A DNA stretch of 30,585 nt from Chloroflexota bacterium (GTDB lineage: Bacteria; Chloroflexota; Anaerolineae; Promineifilales; Promineifilaceae). The translations under genes were made by a program, and so were the position numbers. The stretch covers positions 1-30,585 of the forward strand of contig JAAEOP010001201.1 of assembly GCA_024223125.1 (NCBI GenBank), written 5' to 3'. This document shows, piece after piece, positions 8,138 to 16,252 of the stretch. The stretch's first letter is position 1. Every line of letters starts with the position of its first letter. The notes under the pieces are model-generated. The model saw nothing but the letters and a program-made list of their open reading frames with translations, was not told where the DNA came from and made no database searches.

Positions 8138-8237
8138 TACAGTGTGAAATAAGTTTTAGACAGGATTAACGAAATTTACAGGATGAAAGCAATCCTGTTA
8201 ATCTTGTAAATCCTGTCAAGACTTTCTTCACACTGTA
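8138..8237. mobile_element. 100-bp MITE-like element with TACAGTGTGAA ends
   Basis: Perfect 11-bp terminal inverted repeats TACAGTGTGAA (8138-8148) and TTCACACTGTA (8227-8237) are bordered on both sides by TTAG (8134-8137, 8238-8241), a likely 4-bp target duplication. The interior is a second long inverted repeat: GACAGGATT...ACAGGAT (8159-8184) against ATCCTGTTA...ATCCTGTC (8192-8217). There are no coding sequences. It is unrelated in sequence to the element at 6276-6377, though of similar size. Confidence 0.75.
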
Positions 8238-8420
8238 TTAGCATCTACGAAAATCCGTTAAAACTTGTACTGAGCGAAGCCGAAGTATCCGCGTCCTATT
8301 TTTACTTCTCCGACAGCCTGCTCGCCATATTATTTATAGGGTGTACGGCCGTTTACCATCTGGCAAACTGTCGCCTTTTCGTTTAATCTATTCTAAACTG
8401 ATTATCCGAACCCGTCATGC

Positions 8421-8480
8421 CAAGTTTGCAAGTCTGCAAGTGGCAAGTGAAAATCGGTCATCGGTCATCGGTCATCGGTT
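8421..8480. repeat. Tandem heptamers upstream of lipoprotein gene
   Basis: 8454-8478 is TCGGTCA repeated three and a half times with exact 7-bp period. The preceding 8421-8450 repeats GCAAGT(N) words with 7-8 bp spacing. The tract ends 25 bp before the start codon, so it lies in the 5' leader or promoter. Confidence 0.75.
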
Positions 8481-8504
8481 AACGAATTACAAAGAGGGCC
8501 TACC

Positions 8505-10187
8505 ATGCTGCAACAAAAACCCATACTCCTGCTCATCACCTTTTTCATTCTTGTTTCCCTGGCCTGTAACGCCTTTAGCGGCGATGTGGAACCAGCGGCC
8601 GAACTGCCCCCACCCGTCATCTCCTCTACATTAGTCCCGGGCACGGCCGTACCCATTGAAGGCGCCGCCCCTACCGTCACCTTACCCGGCGGCACAGAGA
8701 TTGCTCAGGAAACGGCCGCGCCCCCCATCGAAGGCGCATTTATCACCGTGTTGGTAGATTTGAATGTGCGCTCTGGCCCCAGCGTCCAATATGATCGTGT
8801 CGGTTTTTTGCTGCAAAATGAAACCGCTCCCATCATCGGCCAGGACCCAACCTCCGGCTGGTGGAAAATCGAATGTCCCCCCTCCGTGTTAGAAGCAATC
8901 GAATGTTGGCTGTCAGGCGGCGCGCAATATTCCGCGGCCGCCAACACCGAAGGCATACCTGTCGCCATTGTGCCGCCCACCCCCACATCCCCGCCCACCA
9001 ATACACCCACACCATCTCCCGTCAACCAGCCAGACGGGGCCGGTTCGGCCGGGGGACTGCTTGTCTACAGCGATCAAAATGGATTGTGGCTGCTGTCTCT
9101 GAATACGGAACAGAGTCCGCCCCAGGCTGGTGAACCGCAGCAGTTAGTCAGCGGCGGTAATTTCAGCGGCCCTTTGCTTTCCCCCGATGGACAAAAGGTA
9201 GCCTATCTGTCCGGGGACACGGCCACCAATACCCTAAACATCATCAATGTAGATGGCAGCAGCGACCGCACGCTCATCCAATCCGCAGACATACCGGCCG
9301 CCCTTTCCAAGCAAACCGTCGGCAGCGCCATTCTCATAGACCAGATCGCCTGGCTACCCGACAGCCAATTGCTGGCCTACAGCAGCCGTCTGGATAATTT
9401 AACCGGGCCTGGCTCACAGCCACAAGCCGATTTATGGACAGTTACTTTGGATGGCTCCATCACCCCCCGCTTTCGCCCCGGAGAAGGCGGCCACACTTTT
9501 GCTATTTCCCCGTCGGGCATACAAGTCATTTTCAGCCTGCCGGAAAGCATTGTGCAGGCCAATATGGATGGCTCAAACCGGCAAACGGTATTCGATTTTG
9601 CCTTTGTAAACACTGCCAGCGAATATGCGTATGTGCCCGTTGTGCAATGGTTGGCCGATGGCAGCACAGTCACGGCCGTGTCCAACCCCGACCCCTGGCA
9701 GCCCGAAGCCAACGCTGCTCTTTACCTTATACAAAATGGAGCCGCCTCCGCGCTGGGAACTGTGCCCGGCAACATCCTTTTCAGTCCGATACAGTGGCAG
9801 TCAACGGCCGCCCAGTTAGCCTACGTGCAATTCATCCCCGATGACGCAAACAACCAGACGCTGTTAGTAGCCGACGGCCGTGGCCAAAACCCCCAACCCT
9901 ACCACGCCGGAGATAATTTGCAGTTGTGGGGTTGGAATGAGGGTAACGGCCGATTCCTCTACAGTGGTGATGGCTTTATGGGGATTGGGCAGCCGGCGGC
10001 CGACGCAGTGGAATTTGCCCTACCGGCCGCACTGCGAGATGCTCAATGGCTAAACAACATTGCCTTCATTATGAACCTGGGCAGCGGCGCATCCTGGAAC
10101 CTGACCGCAGCCAACCTCAGCGGCGACACTGCACTACTGGCCACCGCCAGCGGCAACCTCGTGGACTTTGATACCTGGACGCCCTAA
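8505..10187 (+). CDS. Lipoprotein with SH3b domain and TolB/WD40-like repeats
   Basis: 560-aa secreted lipoprotein. The signal peptide ends in a lipobox LVSLAC with Cys21 as the acylated residue. A bacterial SH3 (SH3b) domain spans about residues 78-140 (VDLNVRSGPSVQYDRVGFL ... GWWKI ... CWLSGG). A Thr/Pro-rich linker covers about 155-178. The rest is a beta-propeller-like series with PD40/TolB signatures such as LLSPDGQKVAYLSG, IAWLPDSQLLAYSS and VVQWLADGSTVTAVS. SH3b suggests peptidoglycan or surface anchoring, and propellers usually bind proteins; no enzymatic site is seen. A GAGGG Shine-Dalgarno lies about 7 nt before the ATG. The MFS gene follows by only 19 nt but differs in base composition and palindrome density. 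Confidence 0.85.
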   Translation: MLQQKPILLLITFFILVSLACNAFSGDVEPAAELPPPVISSTLVPGTAVPIEGAAPTVTLPGGTEIAQETAAPPIEGAFITVLVDLNVRSGPSVQYDRVGFLLQNETAPIIGQDPTSGWWKIECPPSVLEAIECWLSGGAQYSAAANTEGIPVAIVPPTPTSPPTNTPTPSPVNQPDGAGSAGGLLVYSDQNGLWLLSLNTEQSPPQAGEPQQLVSGGNFSGPLLSPDGQKVAYLSGDTATNTLNIINVDGSSDRTLIQSADIPAALSKQTVGSAILIDQIAWLPDSQLLAYSSRLDNLTGPGSQPQADLWTVTLDGSITPRFRPGEGGHTFAISPSGIQVIFSLPESIVQANMDGSNRQTVFDFAFVNTASEYAYVPVVQWLADGSTVTAVSNPDPWQPEANAALYLIQNGAASALGTVPGNILFSPIQWQSTAAQLAYVQFIPDDANNQTLLVADGRGQNPQPYHAGDNLQLWGWNEGNGRFLYSGDGFMGIGQPAADAVEFALPAALRDAQWLNNIAFIMNLGSGASWNLTAANLSGDTALLATASGNLVDFDTWTP

Positions 10188-10206
10188 AACAAATAGGTGT
10201 TGAATT

Positions 10207-11409
10207 GTGATTTCTACAAAACGTAAGGCAACTCTATCTTTTGCTGAATTTGTAATCCTCGTGTCCATGATGATGTCGCTGACAGCATTGTCTATTGACG
10301 CGATGCTGCCAGCCCTCTCTCAAATAGGCAGTGATTTGAATGTTCAAAATGCGAATGACCGACAATTGGTTGTCTCCATGATTTTTTTGGGGCTGGCCAT
10401 TGGTCAGCTATTTTTTGGACCGTTATCTGATAAAACGGGACGCAAGCCAGCGATTTATGCCGGTTTTGTTTGTTTTATGATCGGTTCCCTGCTGTCAGCG
10501 TTTGCAATTAGTTTTCCTATGATGTTGTTTGGTCGCTTCTTGCAAGGGGTTGGCGTTTCTGCGCCGCGAGCGGTCACGTTAGCTTTAGTCCGCGATCAAT
10601 ATGAAGGTAGGGCAATGGCGCGGGTGATGTCATTTGCAATGACGGTGTTTATCCTGGTGCCCATGATTGCCCCGACAGTGGGTCAAGCGATTCTTCTCTT
10701 CACAGGTTGGCGCAGCATTTTTGGCATGTTTGTTGTATTGGCGCTCATTATATTGGTATGGTTTGCGCTTCGTCAGCCAGAAACATTGGCTCCAGAAAAT
10801 CGCGCCCCGTTTTCATTCCAAAGAATTACCAAGGCGGCGCTAGAAATCGTGAAAACCCGGCCGGCCATAGGCTATACCGTGACGGTGGGTCTTATTGGCG
10901 GCGCGCATCTTGGCTACTTGAATTCGGCACAGCAGATTTTTCAAGAACAGTATGCTCTGGGGAAGCTTTTTCCAATCTATTTTGCCGTTATCGCTTTTTC
11001 AATAGGGCTGGCTTCCTTCTTAAATGCACGATTAGTCATGCGTCTGGGAATGCGTTCATTAGTTAGATGGTCGCTGCTCATTATTTTCGGATTGTCTGTC
11101 ACTGTTTTTGGCATAGCTCAGTTTGCAGGGGGGCAACCCCCTCTATGGCTCCTTATGATGTATTTAATGATAGTATTCTTTTGTATTGGTATTTTGTTTG
11201 GCAATTTAAATTCTCTGGCGATGGAGCCATTGGGGCATATTGCCGGGGTTGGCGCCGCGGTTATTGGTTCGCTCTCGACTTTGATTACAGTGCTGCTGGG
11301 AACGATGATTGGGCAGAGCTACAATGGTACAGTTTTACCGCTGATTGCTGGTCTGGGTATTCTGGCGGTATTGTCTATTTTTGTCGTACGCTGGGCTGAC
11401 ACTGGTTAA
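10207..11409 (+). CDS. MFS drug-resistance transporter, Bcr/CflA type
   Basis: 400-aa inner-membrane proton-drug antiporter of the DHA1 group, with about twelve hydrophobic helices. Motif A is seen as GPLSDKTGRKP (residues 71-81) between helices 2 and 3. The N-terminal SIDAMLPALSQIGSDL and the helix-4/5 RFLQGVGVSAPRAVTLALVRD are characteristic of Bcr/CflA. The start is GTG at 10207. Only one CGGCCG palindrome occurs in 1.2 kb, against about four expected from the window average, and the gene is visibly more AT-rich than its left neighbour. Both suggest recent acquisition together with the restriction gene that follows. Substrate unknown. Confidence 0.88.
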   Translation: MISTKRKATLSFAEFVILVSMMMSLTALSIDAMLPALSQIGSDLNVQNANDRQLVVSMIFLGLAIGQLFFGPLSDKTGRKPAIYAGFVCFMIGSLLSAFAISFPMMLFGRFLQGVGVSAPRAVTLALVRDQYEGRAMARVMSFAMTVFILVPMIAPTVGQAILLFTGWRSIFGMFVVLALIILVWFALRQPETLAPENRAPFSFQRITKAALEIVKTRPAIGYTVTVGLIGGAHLGYLNSAQQIFQEQYALGKLFPIYFAVIAFSIGLASFLNARLVMRLGMRSLVRWSLLIIFGLSVTVFGIAQFAGGQPPLWLLMMYLMIVFFCIGILFGNLNSLAMEPLGHIAGVGAAVIGSLSTLITVLLGTMIGQSYNGTVLPLIAGLGILAVLSIFVVRWADTG

Positions 11410-11421
11410 CATTGTCACCGT

Positions 11422-11501
11422 TGGGTTGCCGATTTGGTGAGAATTCTTTGCACGACACCCCTTGTTAATTGTTCCGTTTGCTGGTCTTGTTTTGGCACAA
11501 T
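11422..11501. repeat. 80-bp direct repeat, left copy (ywbE fragment)
   Basis: Matches 14133-14212 at 78 of 80 positions in the same orientation. On the minus strand it encodes the middle of YwbE (QQTEQLTRGVVQRILTKSAT) and then hits a stop, so it is a gene fragment. Weak similarity seems to continue toward the MFS stop (ACGGT..CAA on the minus strand) after a 7-bp gap. The two copies bracket the restriction-modification gene. Confidence 0.9.
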
Positions 11502-11537
11502 ATCCGAGGTAAGCCAAAATGTGATAGTATCTTATCT

Positions 11538-14069
11538 ATGGAACAATCACCTTCATACACAACACCACCAACAATAATACCACATACATCTGTGACGATA
11601 ACTGCTAATCAATACCGGACAGAGGCATATGAAGCAGTTGGTGACGATTCCAGATCCGAACATGGTCAGTTCTTTACACCACCTTCAATAGCACACATGA
11701 TGGCAGCCTTATTTGAAACGTTTCCGTCTGAAATCAAGTTGTTGGATGCAGGAGCAGGAGTCGGGGCGCTGACGGCCGCATTTGTTGATGAGCTTGTTAT
11801 TCGTGAAGAATTACCCGAGAAAATCAGTGTCACCGCCTATGAACAGGAAGTGAGATTTCAACCTTACTTAAAGGAAACCTTGGCTAAGTGTCGCACAGTA
11901 TGTGAACAAGTAGGTATTTCATTTTCTTGTGTCATCAAAACAGAAGATTTCGTGGATGCAGCCAGCGCCATGTTACGACCGCGTCTTCTCGAAGGCCAAC
12001 CTCAACGGTTTAATTGTGCCATCTTAAACCCTCCGTACAAAAAAATTCACAGTCAATCTGCGTATCGCCGGCGATTGCGAGAAGCCGGCATCGAAACAGT
12101 TAATCTTTACACTGCATTTCTGGCGCTTGTATCAGGCGTCCTGGAACCAGGTGGGCAGATGGTTGCCATTACTCCCCGCAGTTTTTGTAATGGGCCGTAT
12201 TACAAACCATTTCGGAAGTTGTTTGATTCCCAGATGGCTTTTCAACATATTCACCTATTTGAATCGCGGGACAAGGCGTTTGCGGGAGATGATGTCCTGC
12301 AAGAGAATATTATTTTTCATGTGCTTAAAACAAGCAGCAGACAAGATGTGACCATCACCAGTTCACCGAATCCGCGAGAAGATATTTGCGTTCGTCGCAC
12401 TGTTTTGTATGAACGGATCATCAATCCCAATGATCCCCATCTCTTCATCCACATTACCGCCAGCGACCTTGATCAAAATGTTGCAGACCGCATGAAGCAG
12501 TTTCCTTGCACATTGGTCAATCTGGGGCTGGATGTATCAACGGGCCGCGTTGTTGATTTTCGAGCCAAATCCTATCTGCGCCAACTGCCAGAGGAAAACA
12601 CAGTCCCGTTAATATACCCCCACCATATGCAAGATGGTTTTGTTTGCTGGCCTGATATCAATCACCGGAAACCAAATGCTCTTGTTGATAGTGTAGAGAT
12701 GAGAAAGTGGCTGCTCCCAGCCGGTTATTATGTTGTTGTACGCCGTTTTTCGTCCAAAGAGGAACGAAAGCGAGTCAATGCAGCTGTGTATGATCCGGAA
12801 TTGGTAGGGGAAACGGCCGTTGCCTTTGAAAATCACGTCAATGTATTCCACACCTGGAATAAAGGGTTAACACCAGAATTAGCGAGAGGATTAGCTATCT
12901 ATCTTAATTCAACCTTGTTAGATGTGTATTTCCGGCAATTTAATGGACACACGCAAGTCAATGCAACAGACTTACGCTCTCTCCAATATCCACGTCGTGA
13001 AACAGTTGAACAGTGGGGGCAAAGTTATCATGACAAATTCCCCAGCCAACAAACGATTGATACCTTAATAGAAGCGGAGTTACAAACTATGTCTGACTTA
13101 GAAACCCCCGATCCTATCGCCGCAAAAAAACAAGTGGCTGAAGCGTTAAATGTACTTCAGTTACTCGGTCTGCCGCGGGCACAGCAAAACGAACGATCCG
13201 CCATGACACTCCTGGCGTTGTTAAACTTACCACCCCATACATCCTGGTCGTCAGCGAATACGCCAATGCTGGGTATTACCCCCATCATGGATTTCATTCG
13301 TGAGCATTATGGCGTTGACTATGCCCCCAATACGAGGGAAACCATTCGCCGTCAGACTATCCATCAATTTATTCAGGCGGCATTGGTCGTTGAAAACCCG
13401 GATGAACCTGAACGCCCGATAAACAGCCCAAAATGGCGCTACCAAATTGAACCTGCTATTTTCGATTTGTTGCGACAGTATGGCAGCGACGACTGGGAAA
13501 ACTTAATTGCCGACTATTTGGAAACGGCCGTTACCCTCAAAGAACGATACACCCGACAAAGAACAATGAATCAAGTTCCCGTACAGGTGGCTGTTGACAC
13601 AGAAATCACCTTGTCAGCAGGCAAACACAGCCTTCTGCTGAAACAGATTATCGAGGAATTTGCATCTCGATTTGTGTCTGGAGGAAAGCTGGTTTACGTG
13701 GGAGATACCGGTGATAAATGGGGTTATTTTGATGAGGCACTGCTTACTTCTTTGGGTGTCACAATTGATCTGCACGGGAAAATGCCAGATGTCATTATTT
13801 ACGATACGGCGAAAGATTGGCTCCTACTTATTGAAGCCGTAACCAGTCACGGCCCCATTAATCCCAAACGCCGGATTGAGTTGGAAGAACTATTTGCACC
13901 CGTTCGGGACAGAATTGTCTATATCACGGCCTTCCCCACCAGAAGCGAATTATCCCGCCATCTTGCTGACATTTCATGGGAAACCGAAGTGTGGGTAGCG
14001 GATAATCCAACCCATTTAATCCATTTCGATGGTATCCGTTTCCTGGGACCCTATAGTTTTGAAGGTTAG
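11538..14069 (+). CDS. Single-chain DNA N6-adenine methyltransferase/endonuclease, BsuBI/PstI type
   Basis: 843-aa restriction-modification protein. The methyltransferase part has motif X HGQFFTPPSIAHMMA (about 42-57), the SAM-binding motif I LLDAGAGVGALTAAF (about 68-82) and the catalytic NPPY (164-167). The C-terminal about 300 residues resemble the BsuBI/PstI endonuclease family: YVGDTGDKWGYFDEALL, then PDVIIYDTAKDWLLLIEAV with the PD...E of a PD-(D/E)xK-like site (about 750-768), followed by a conserved PKRRIELEELF. Methylation and cleavage are thus on one chain; the prototypes use two genes. The ATG at 11538 is chosen because the upstream extension to 11469 lies in the repeated ywbE fragment. 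No Shine-Dalgarno is seen. The target may be CTGCAG-like but this is not deducible here. Low CGGCCG density (3 in 2.5 kb) and flanking repeats indicate mobility. Confidence 0.88.
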   Translation: MEQSPSYTTPPTIIPHTSVTITANQYRTEAYEAVGDDSRSEHGQFFTPPSIAHMMAALFETFPSEIKLLDAGAGVGALTAAFVDELVIREELPEKISVTAYEQEVRFQPYLKETLAKCRTVCEQVGISFSCVIKTEDFVDAASAMLRPRLLEGQPQRFNCAILNPPYKKIHSQSAYRRRLREAGIETVNLYTAFLALVSGVLEPGGQMVAITPRSFCNGPYYKPFRKLFDSQMAFQHIHLFESRDKAFAGDDVLQENIIFHVLKTSSRQDVTITSSPNPREDICVRRTVLYERIINPNDPHLFIHITASDLDQNVADRMKQFPCTLVNLGLDVSTGRVVDFRAKSYLRQLPEENTVPLIYPHHMQDGFVCWPDINHRKPNALVDSVEMRKWLLPAGYYVVVRRFSSKEERKRVNAAVYDPELVGETAVAFENHVNVFHTWNKGLTPELARGLAIYLNSTLLDVYFRQFNGHTQVNATDLRSLQYPRRETVEQWGQSYHDKFPSQQTIDTLIEAELQTMSDLETPDPIAAKKQVAEALNVLQLLGLPRAQQNERSAMTLLALLNLPPHTSWSSANTPMLGITPIMDFIREHYGVDYAPNTRETIRRQTIHQFIQAALVVENPDEPERPINSPKWRYQIEPAIFDLLRQYGSDDWENLIADYLETAVTLKERYTRQRTMNQVPVQVAVDTEITLSAGKHSLLLKQIIEEFASRFVSGGKLVYVGDTGDKWGYFDEALLTSLGVTIDLHGKMPDVIIYDTAKDWLLLIEAVTSHGPINPKRRIELEELFAPVRDRIVYITAFPTRSELSRHLADISWETEVWVADNPTHLIHFDGIRFLGPYSFEG

Positions 14070-14275
14070 CTCAACACCTTCTTAACTCGACCCACTTCCC
14101 CTAATTCTAACCGCACCTTGATACCGTGCGGGTGGGTTGCCGATTTGGTGAGAATTCTTTGCACGACACCTCTTGTTAATTGTTCCGTTTGCTGGTCTTG
14201 TTTTTGCACAATGTCTACATGGCTGCCGATTTGGATGTTTTTTCGCTTATGGTCATCTTGTTTATCATTTTCCAT
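14066..14275 (-). CDS. ywbE: YwbE family protein (DUF2196)
   Basis: 69-aa small protein, the normal family length. Recognised by the conserved pattern IGSHVDIVQKQDQQTEQLTRGVV followed by ILTKSATHPHGIKVRLE and GEVGRV. The fold is thought to be a small beta-barrel; the function is not established. The start ATG lies at 14273-14275. Its stop overlaps the end of the restriction gene by 4 bp in convergent orientation. Its central 80 bp (14133-14212) are repeated at 11422-11501 on the other side of the restriction gene, which suggests that this locus was the insertion target or the recombination arm. Confidence 0.85.
   Translation of the reverse strand: MENDKQDDHKRKNIQIGSHVDIVQKQDQQTEQLTRGVVQRILTKSATHPHGIKVRLELGEVGRVKKVLS
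14133..14212. repeat. 80-bp direct repeat, right copy (inside ywbE)
   Basis: Partner of the copy at 11422-11501 (two mismatches). It lies wholly inside the intact ywbE coding sequence. The unit between the copies is about 2.6 kb and contains the restriction-modification gene plus the last 22 codons of ywbE. Confidence 0.9.
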
Positions 14276-14320
14276 CTATTTCTTCACTTTTACACTATTT
14301 TTGAACGGTGCAACCGCTGG

Positions 14321-15121
14321 TCAGAGCCACAACCCCTGCTCTTGCAGCGTTTCAATGAGCATCTCACTGATCCGCCGATGGAGTTCTTTGGGGTACTTAA
14401 ATTCAGAGGTGTAATAGTCAGTAACACGACTGATGCCAGCATCTTCCAACTTCTTTCGCATTGATTCAAGGGCAGTATATCGCGCCCACGCCGCTTTTTC
14501 CCGCTCTGCATGTGCTTCGCGGATTTCCTCATCCGACAAACGTGTGTATTTTTCCCGATGTACTATGAGTTCAAGTGGCAGCCGATCACGTAAAGCCGGA
14601 GCTTCGGCCGGGTAGCCGATGACAAGACTCGTTACTGGAAACACACCTTTCGGCAGCGCTAATAGTTCAATGATCTGGTCGGCCGCCCACCATGTTGTCC
14701 CCATATAACAGATACCCAACCCCACTGATTCTGCTGCCAAACAGACTGTCTGCGCGGCGATCACTGCATCAACCTCCCCCGTCAAAAAGCCCAGCAAATC
14801 GTCAAAACTCTGTTTCGAATTGTTAACGCGAAGCCATTCCCTCATACGAAATACATCAGCGCAAAAAGTGAGTACGACCGGCGCTTCGAGAACCATCGAC
14901 TGTTGACCGTGCAATTCATATAACTGCCGTTTGTTTGTCTCATCTCTGGTTACGATTACTGACCATGTTTGCATATTGCCGGAGCTGGAACTGCGCAGGC
15001 CGGCAAGCAGAAGGTCGTTTAGCAGGGAATTATCAATGTCCTGAGAGGTAAAGGATCGAATAGAGCGGTGGTTTTTGGCTAAATCAAGCATGTCGTCATT
15101 ATAGCTCCTGTGTTCATACAC
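14321..15121 (-). CDS. Nitroreductase-family NAD(P)H oxidoreductase
   Basis: FMN-dependent oxidoreductase resembling NfsA/Frp proteins, 266 aa. The N-terminal KNHRSIRSFTSQDI is the phosphate-binding Arg-Ser-x-Arg segment. SSSSGNMQTWSVIVTRD covers the flavin-contact region and ESVGLGICYMGT the glycine-rich late helix. The C-terminal KLxxER-like extension is long, as in the NfsA group. Likely substrates are quinones, nitro compounds or flavins. The ATG at 15121 gives the longest frame; an alternative ATG at 15091 (MLDLAKNH) lies 13 nt after AGGAG and matches the family start better. It is separated by 26 nt from the EamA transporter upstream on the same strand, so the two may be co-transcribed. 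Confidence 0.85.
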   Translation of the reverse strand: MYEHRSYNDDMLDLAKNHRSIRSFTSQDIDNSLLNDLLLAGLRSSSSGNMQTWSVIVTRDETNKRQLYELHGQQSMVLEAPVVLTFCADVFRMREWLRVNNSKQSFDDLLGFLTGEVDAVIAAQTVCLAAESVGLGICYMGTTWWAADQIIELLALPKGVFPVTSLVIGYPAEAPALRDRLPLELIVHREKYTRLSDEEIREAHAEREKAAWARYTALESMRKKLEDAGISRVTDYYTSEFKYPKELHRRISEMLIETLQEQGLWL

Positions 15122-15147
15122 ACAAAATCGTGAGGCTAGGTACCAGA

Positions 15148-16056
15148 CTATTTTTTACGTTTGCTCATCGTGACAATAATAACGCCTATAATAACGGCCG
15201 TTCCCCCCAACAACCCTTGCAGCGACGGCAGTTCCCCAAACAATGCTAACGACCACAAAATCGTTATCACAGGGCTAAGCGTCAACAAAATTGTGAGAAT
15301 GCTCAATTTGAAACGACGCAGCGCCATGTAATACAATGACCGGCTAATGGTCACATTCACTGTACCCGCCAGCAATAAAACCAACCATACTTGACGCCCT
15401 GCAGGCCACATCATCTCGCCACGCCAGACGGCAAAAATCAGCAAAAACAAAATGGAAGCCATCATACGAAACAAAAAAAAGTTGGTGAAGTCTATGTTCC
15501 CACCTTGCCGCTTCACAATGGCGGCATGCAGCGCGTAAGTGAAACTAGAACCTAGCACCAACACCACCCCCAGCCATAAAACACCGCTCGTATCATTCGG
15601 CTGAAGGCCAATGATAAGCACACCGATAACTGCGATAACAGCGCCAATCTTTTCCCAGCACACCAATTTTTCTTTCAGCCACAAGATGCCAAAACCCAGT
15701 GCAAAAAGCGTGTTTATGCGGGCGATCATGGATGCTGTGCCCGGATCAATGTAGGTGACGGCCGTGAAACTCATCGTTGTGGCAGAGGCAATTAAAAAGC
15801 CGATGATAAGAAAAAATTTGACGTTATTCCGAAAAACCTGCCAATCTATCTGGCGGCGCACGGCCGCAAATATGGCAATTTCTAATGTGGCGATTGCCAT
15901 GTAAAAAAAAGAAGATGTGGTCGGGGGCAGGTAGGGTAGTAACAAGCGGGCAAAAACAAAATGGAGGCTGTCTACCAGAAGCAGCACAATCATAATGGCC
16001 GGCACATTGTTCATTAAACTGTTTGATTTTACTGATCTGCTTGTAAACTTAATCAT
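15148..16056 (-). CDS. EamA/DMT-family transporter
   Basis: 302-aa permease of the drug/metabolite transporter superfamily. Ten hydrophobic helices in two similar halves are visible, each half ending in an EamA-like block (FALGFGILWLKEKLVCWEKIGAVIAVIGVLII; ILWSLALFGELPSLQGLLGGTAVIIGVIIV). A basic tail KRKK ends the protein, consistent with a cytoplasmic C-terminus. The frame is open to 16137, but the ATG at 16056 has GGAG seven bases upstream and starts the natural hydrophobic profile. Substrate unknown; amino acid or metabolite efflux is typical. It is divergent from map. Confidence 0.87.
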   Translation of the reverse strand: MIKFTSRSVKSNSLMNNVPAIMIVLLLVDSLHFVFARLLLPYLPPTTSSFFYMAIATLEIAIFAAVRRQIDWQVFRNNVKFFLIIGFLIASATTMSFTAVTYIDPGTASMIARINTLFALGFGILWLKEKLVCWEKIGAVIAVIGVLIIGLQPNDTSGVLWLGVVLVLGSSFTYALHAAIVKRQGGNIDFTNFFLFRMMASILFLLIFAVWRGEMMWPAGRQVWLVLLLAGTVNVTISRSLYYMALRRFKLSILTILLTLSPVITILWSLALFGELPSLQGLLGGTAVIIGVIIVTMSKRKK

Positions 16057-16180
16057 GGATATGCTCCAAATTTTTAGATTCAAGATGTGGAATGTAGACA
16101 ATTTTGAGCGTCGGCTCCATCCCCGCCAACCAAACATAATCTAGCCCACTCTCATCGCCAATTTCCTTCCAGGGCGGTAA
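16049..16180 (-). pseudogene. Possible gene remnant upstream of the EamA gene
   Basis: The minus-strand frame ending at the TAA 16049-16051 (overlapping the EamA start) reads LPPWKEIGDESGLDYVWLAG followed by MEPTLKIVYIPHLESKN, which looks like coding sequence. It has no convincing start codon and runs into the map promoter region. I do not recognise a family. It could be the surviving tail of a gene once upstream of the transporter, or chance. Confidence 0.25.
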
Positions 16181-16198
16181 GTATAACAAATGAAGATG

Positions 16199-16207
16199 TG
16201 TTATACT
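16199..16207 (+). promoter_or_regulatory. Extended -10 promoter of map-rlmN
   Basis: TGTTATACT is an extended -10 box (TGn plus TATACT) 46 nt upstream of the map start. No good -35 is seen. Transcription would begin near 16214, giving a leader of about 40 nt. Confidence 0.45.
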
Positions 16208-16252
16208 CACTCGCTTGAAAAACTCTGGTAAACAGCACAGGAAAAATGGTGT

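Larger units (their letters stand above)
8051..8504. other. Intergenic region with MITE, REP-like and tandem-word repeats
   Basis: A 454-bp gap between divergent ubiD and the lipoprotein gene. From left to right it holds a segment with ATTTACGCGGATTTT, the 100-bp hairpin element at 8138-8237, a stretch ACTGAGCGAAGCCGAAGT around 8269-8286 resembling REP-like words common in environmental genomes, one ACGGCCGT palindrome at 8345-8352, and tandem words at 8421-8480. No further gene is seen. Promoters for the two flanking genes must lie here, but no clear one could be chosen. Confidence 0.6.

Noticed and set aside
11469..11537. Longer start for the restriction-modification protein
   Set aside because: The extension is encoded by the duplicated ywbE fragment; the ATG at 11538 begins unique sequence.
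11422..14212. Prophage or integron attachment sites
   Set aside because: No integrase, tRNA gene or phage gene lies between or beside the 80-bp repeats.
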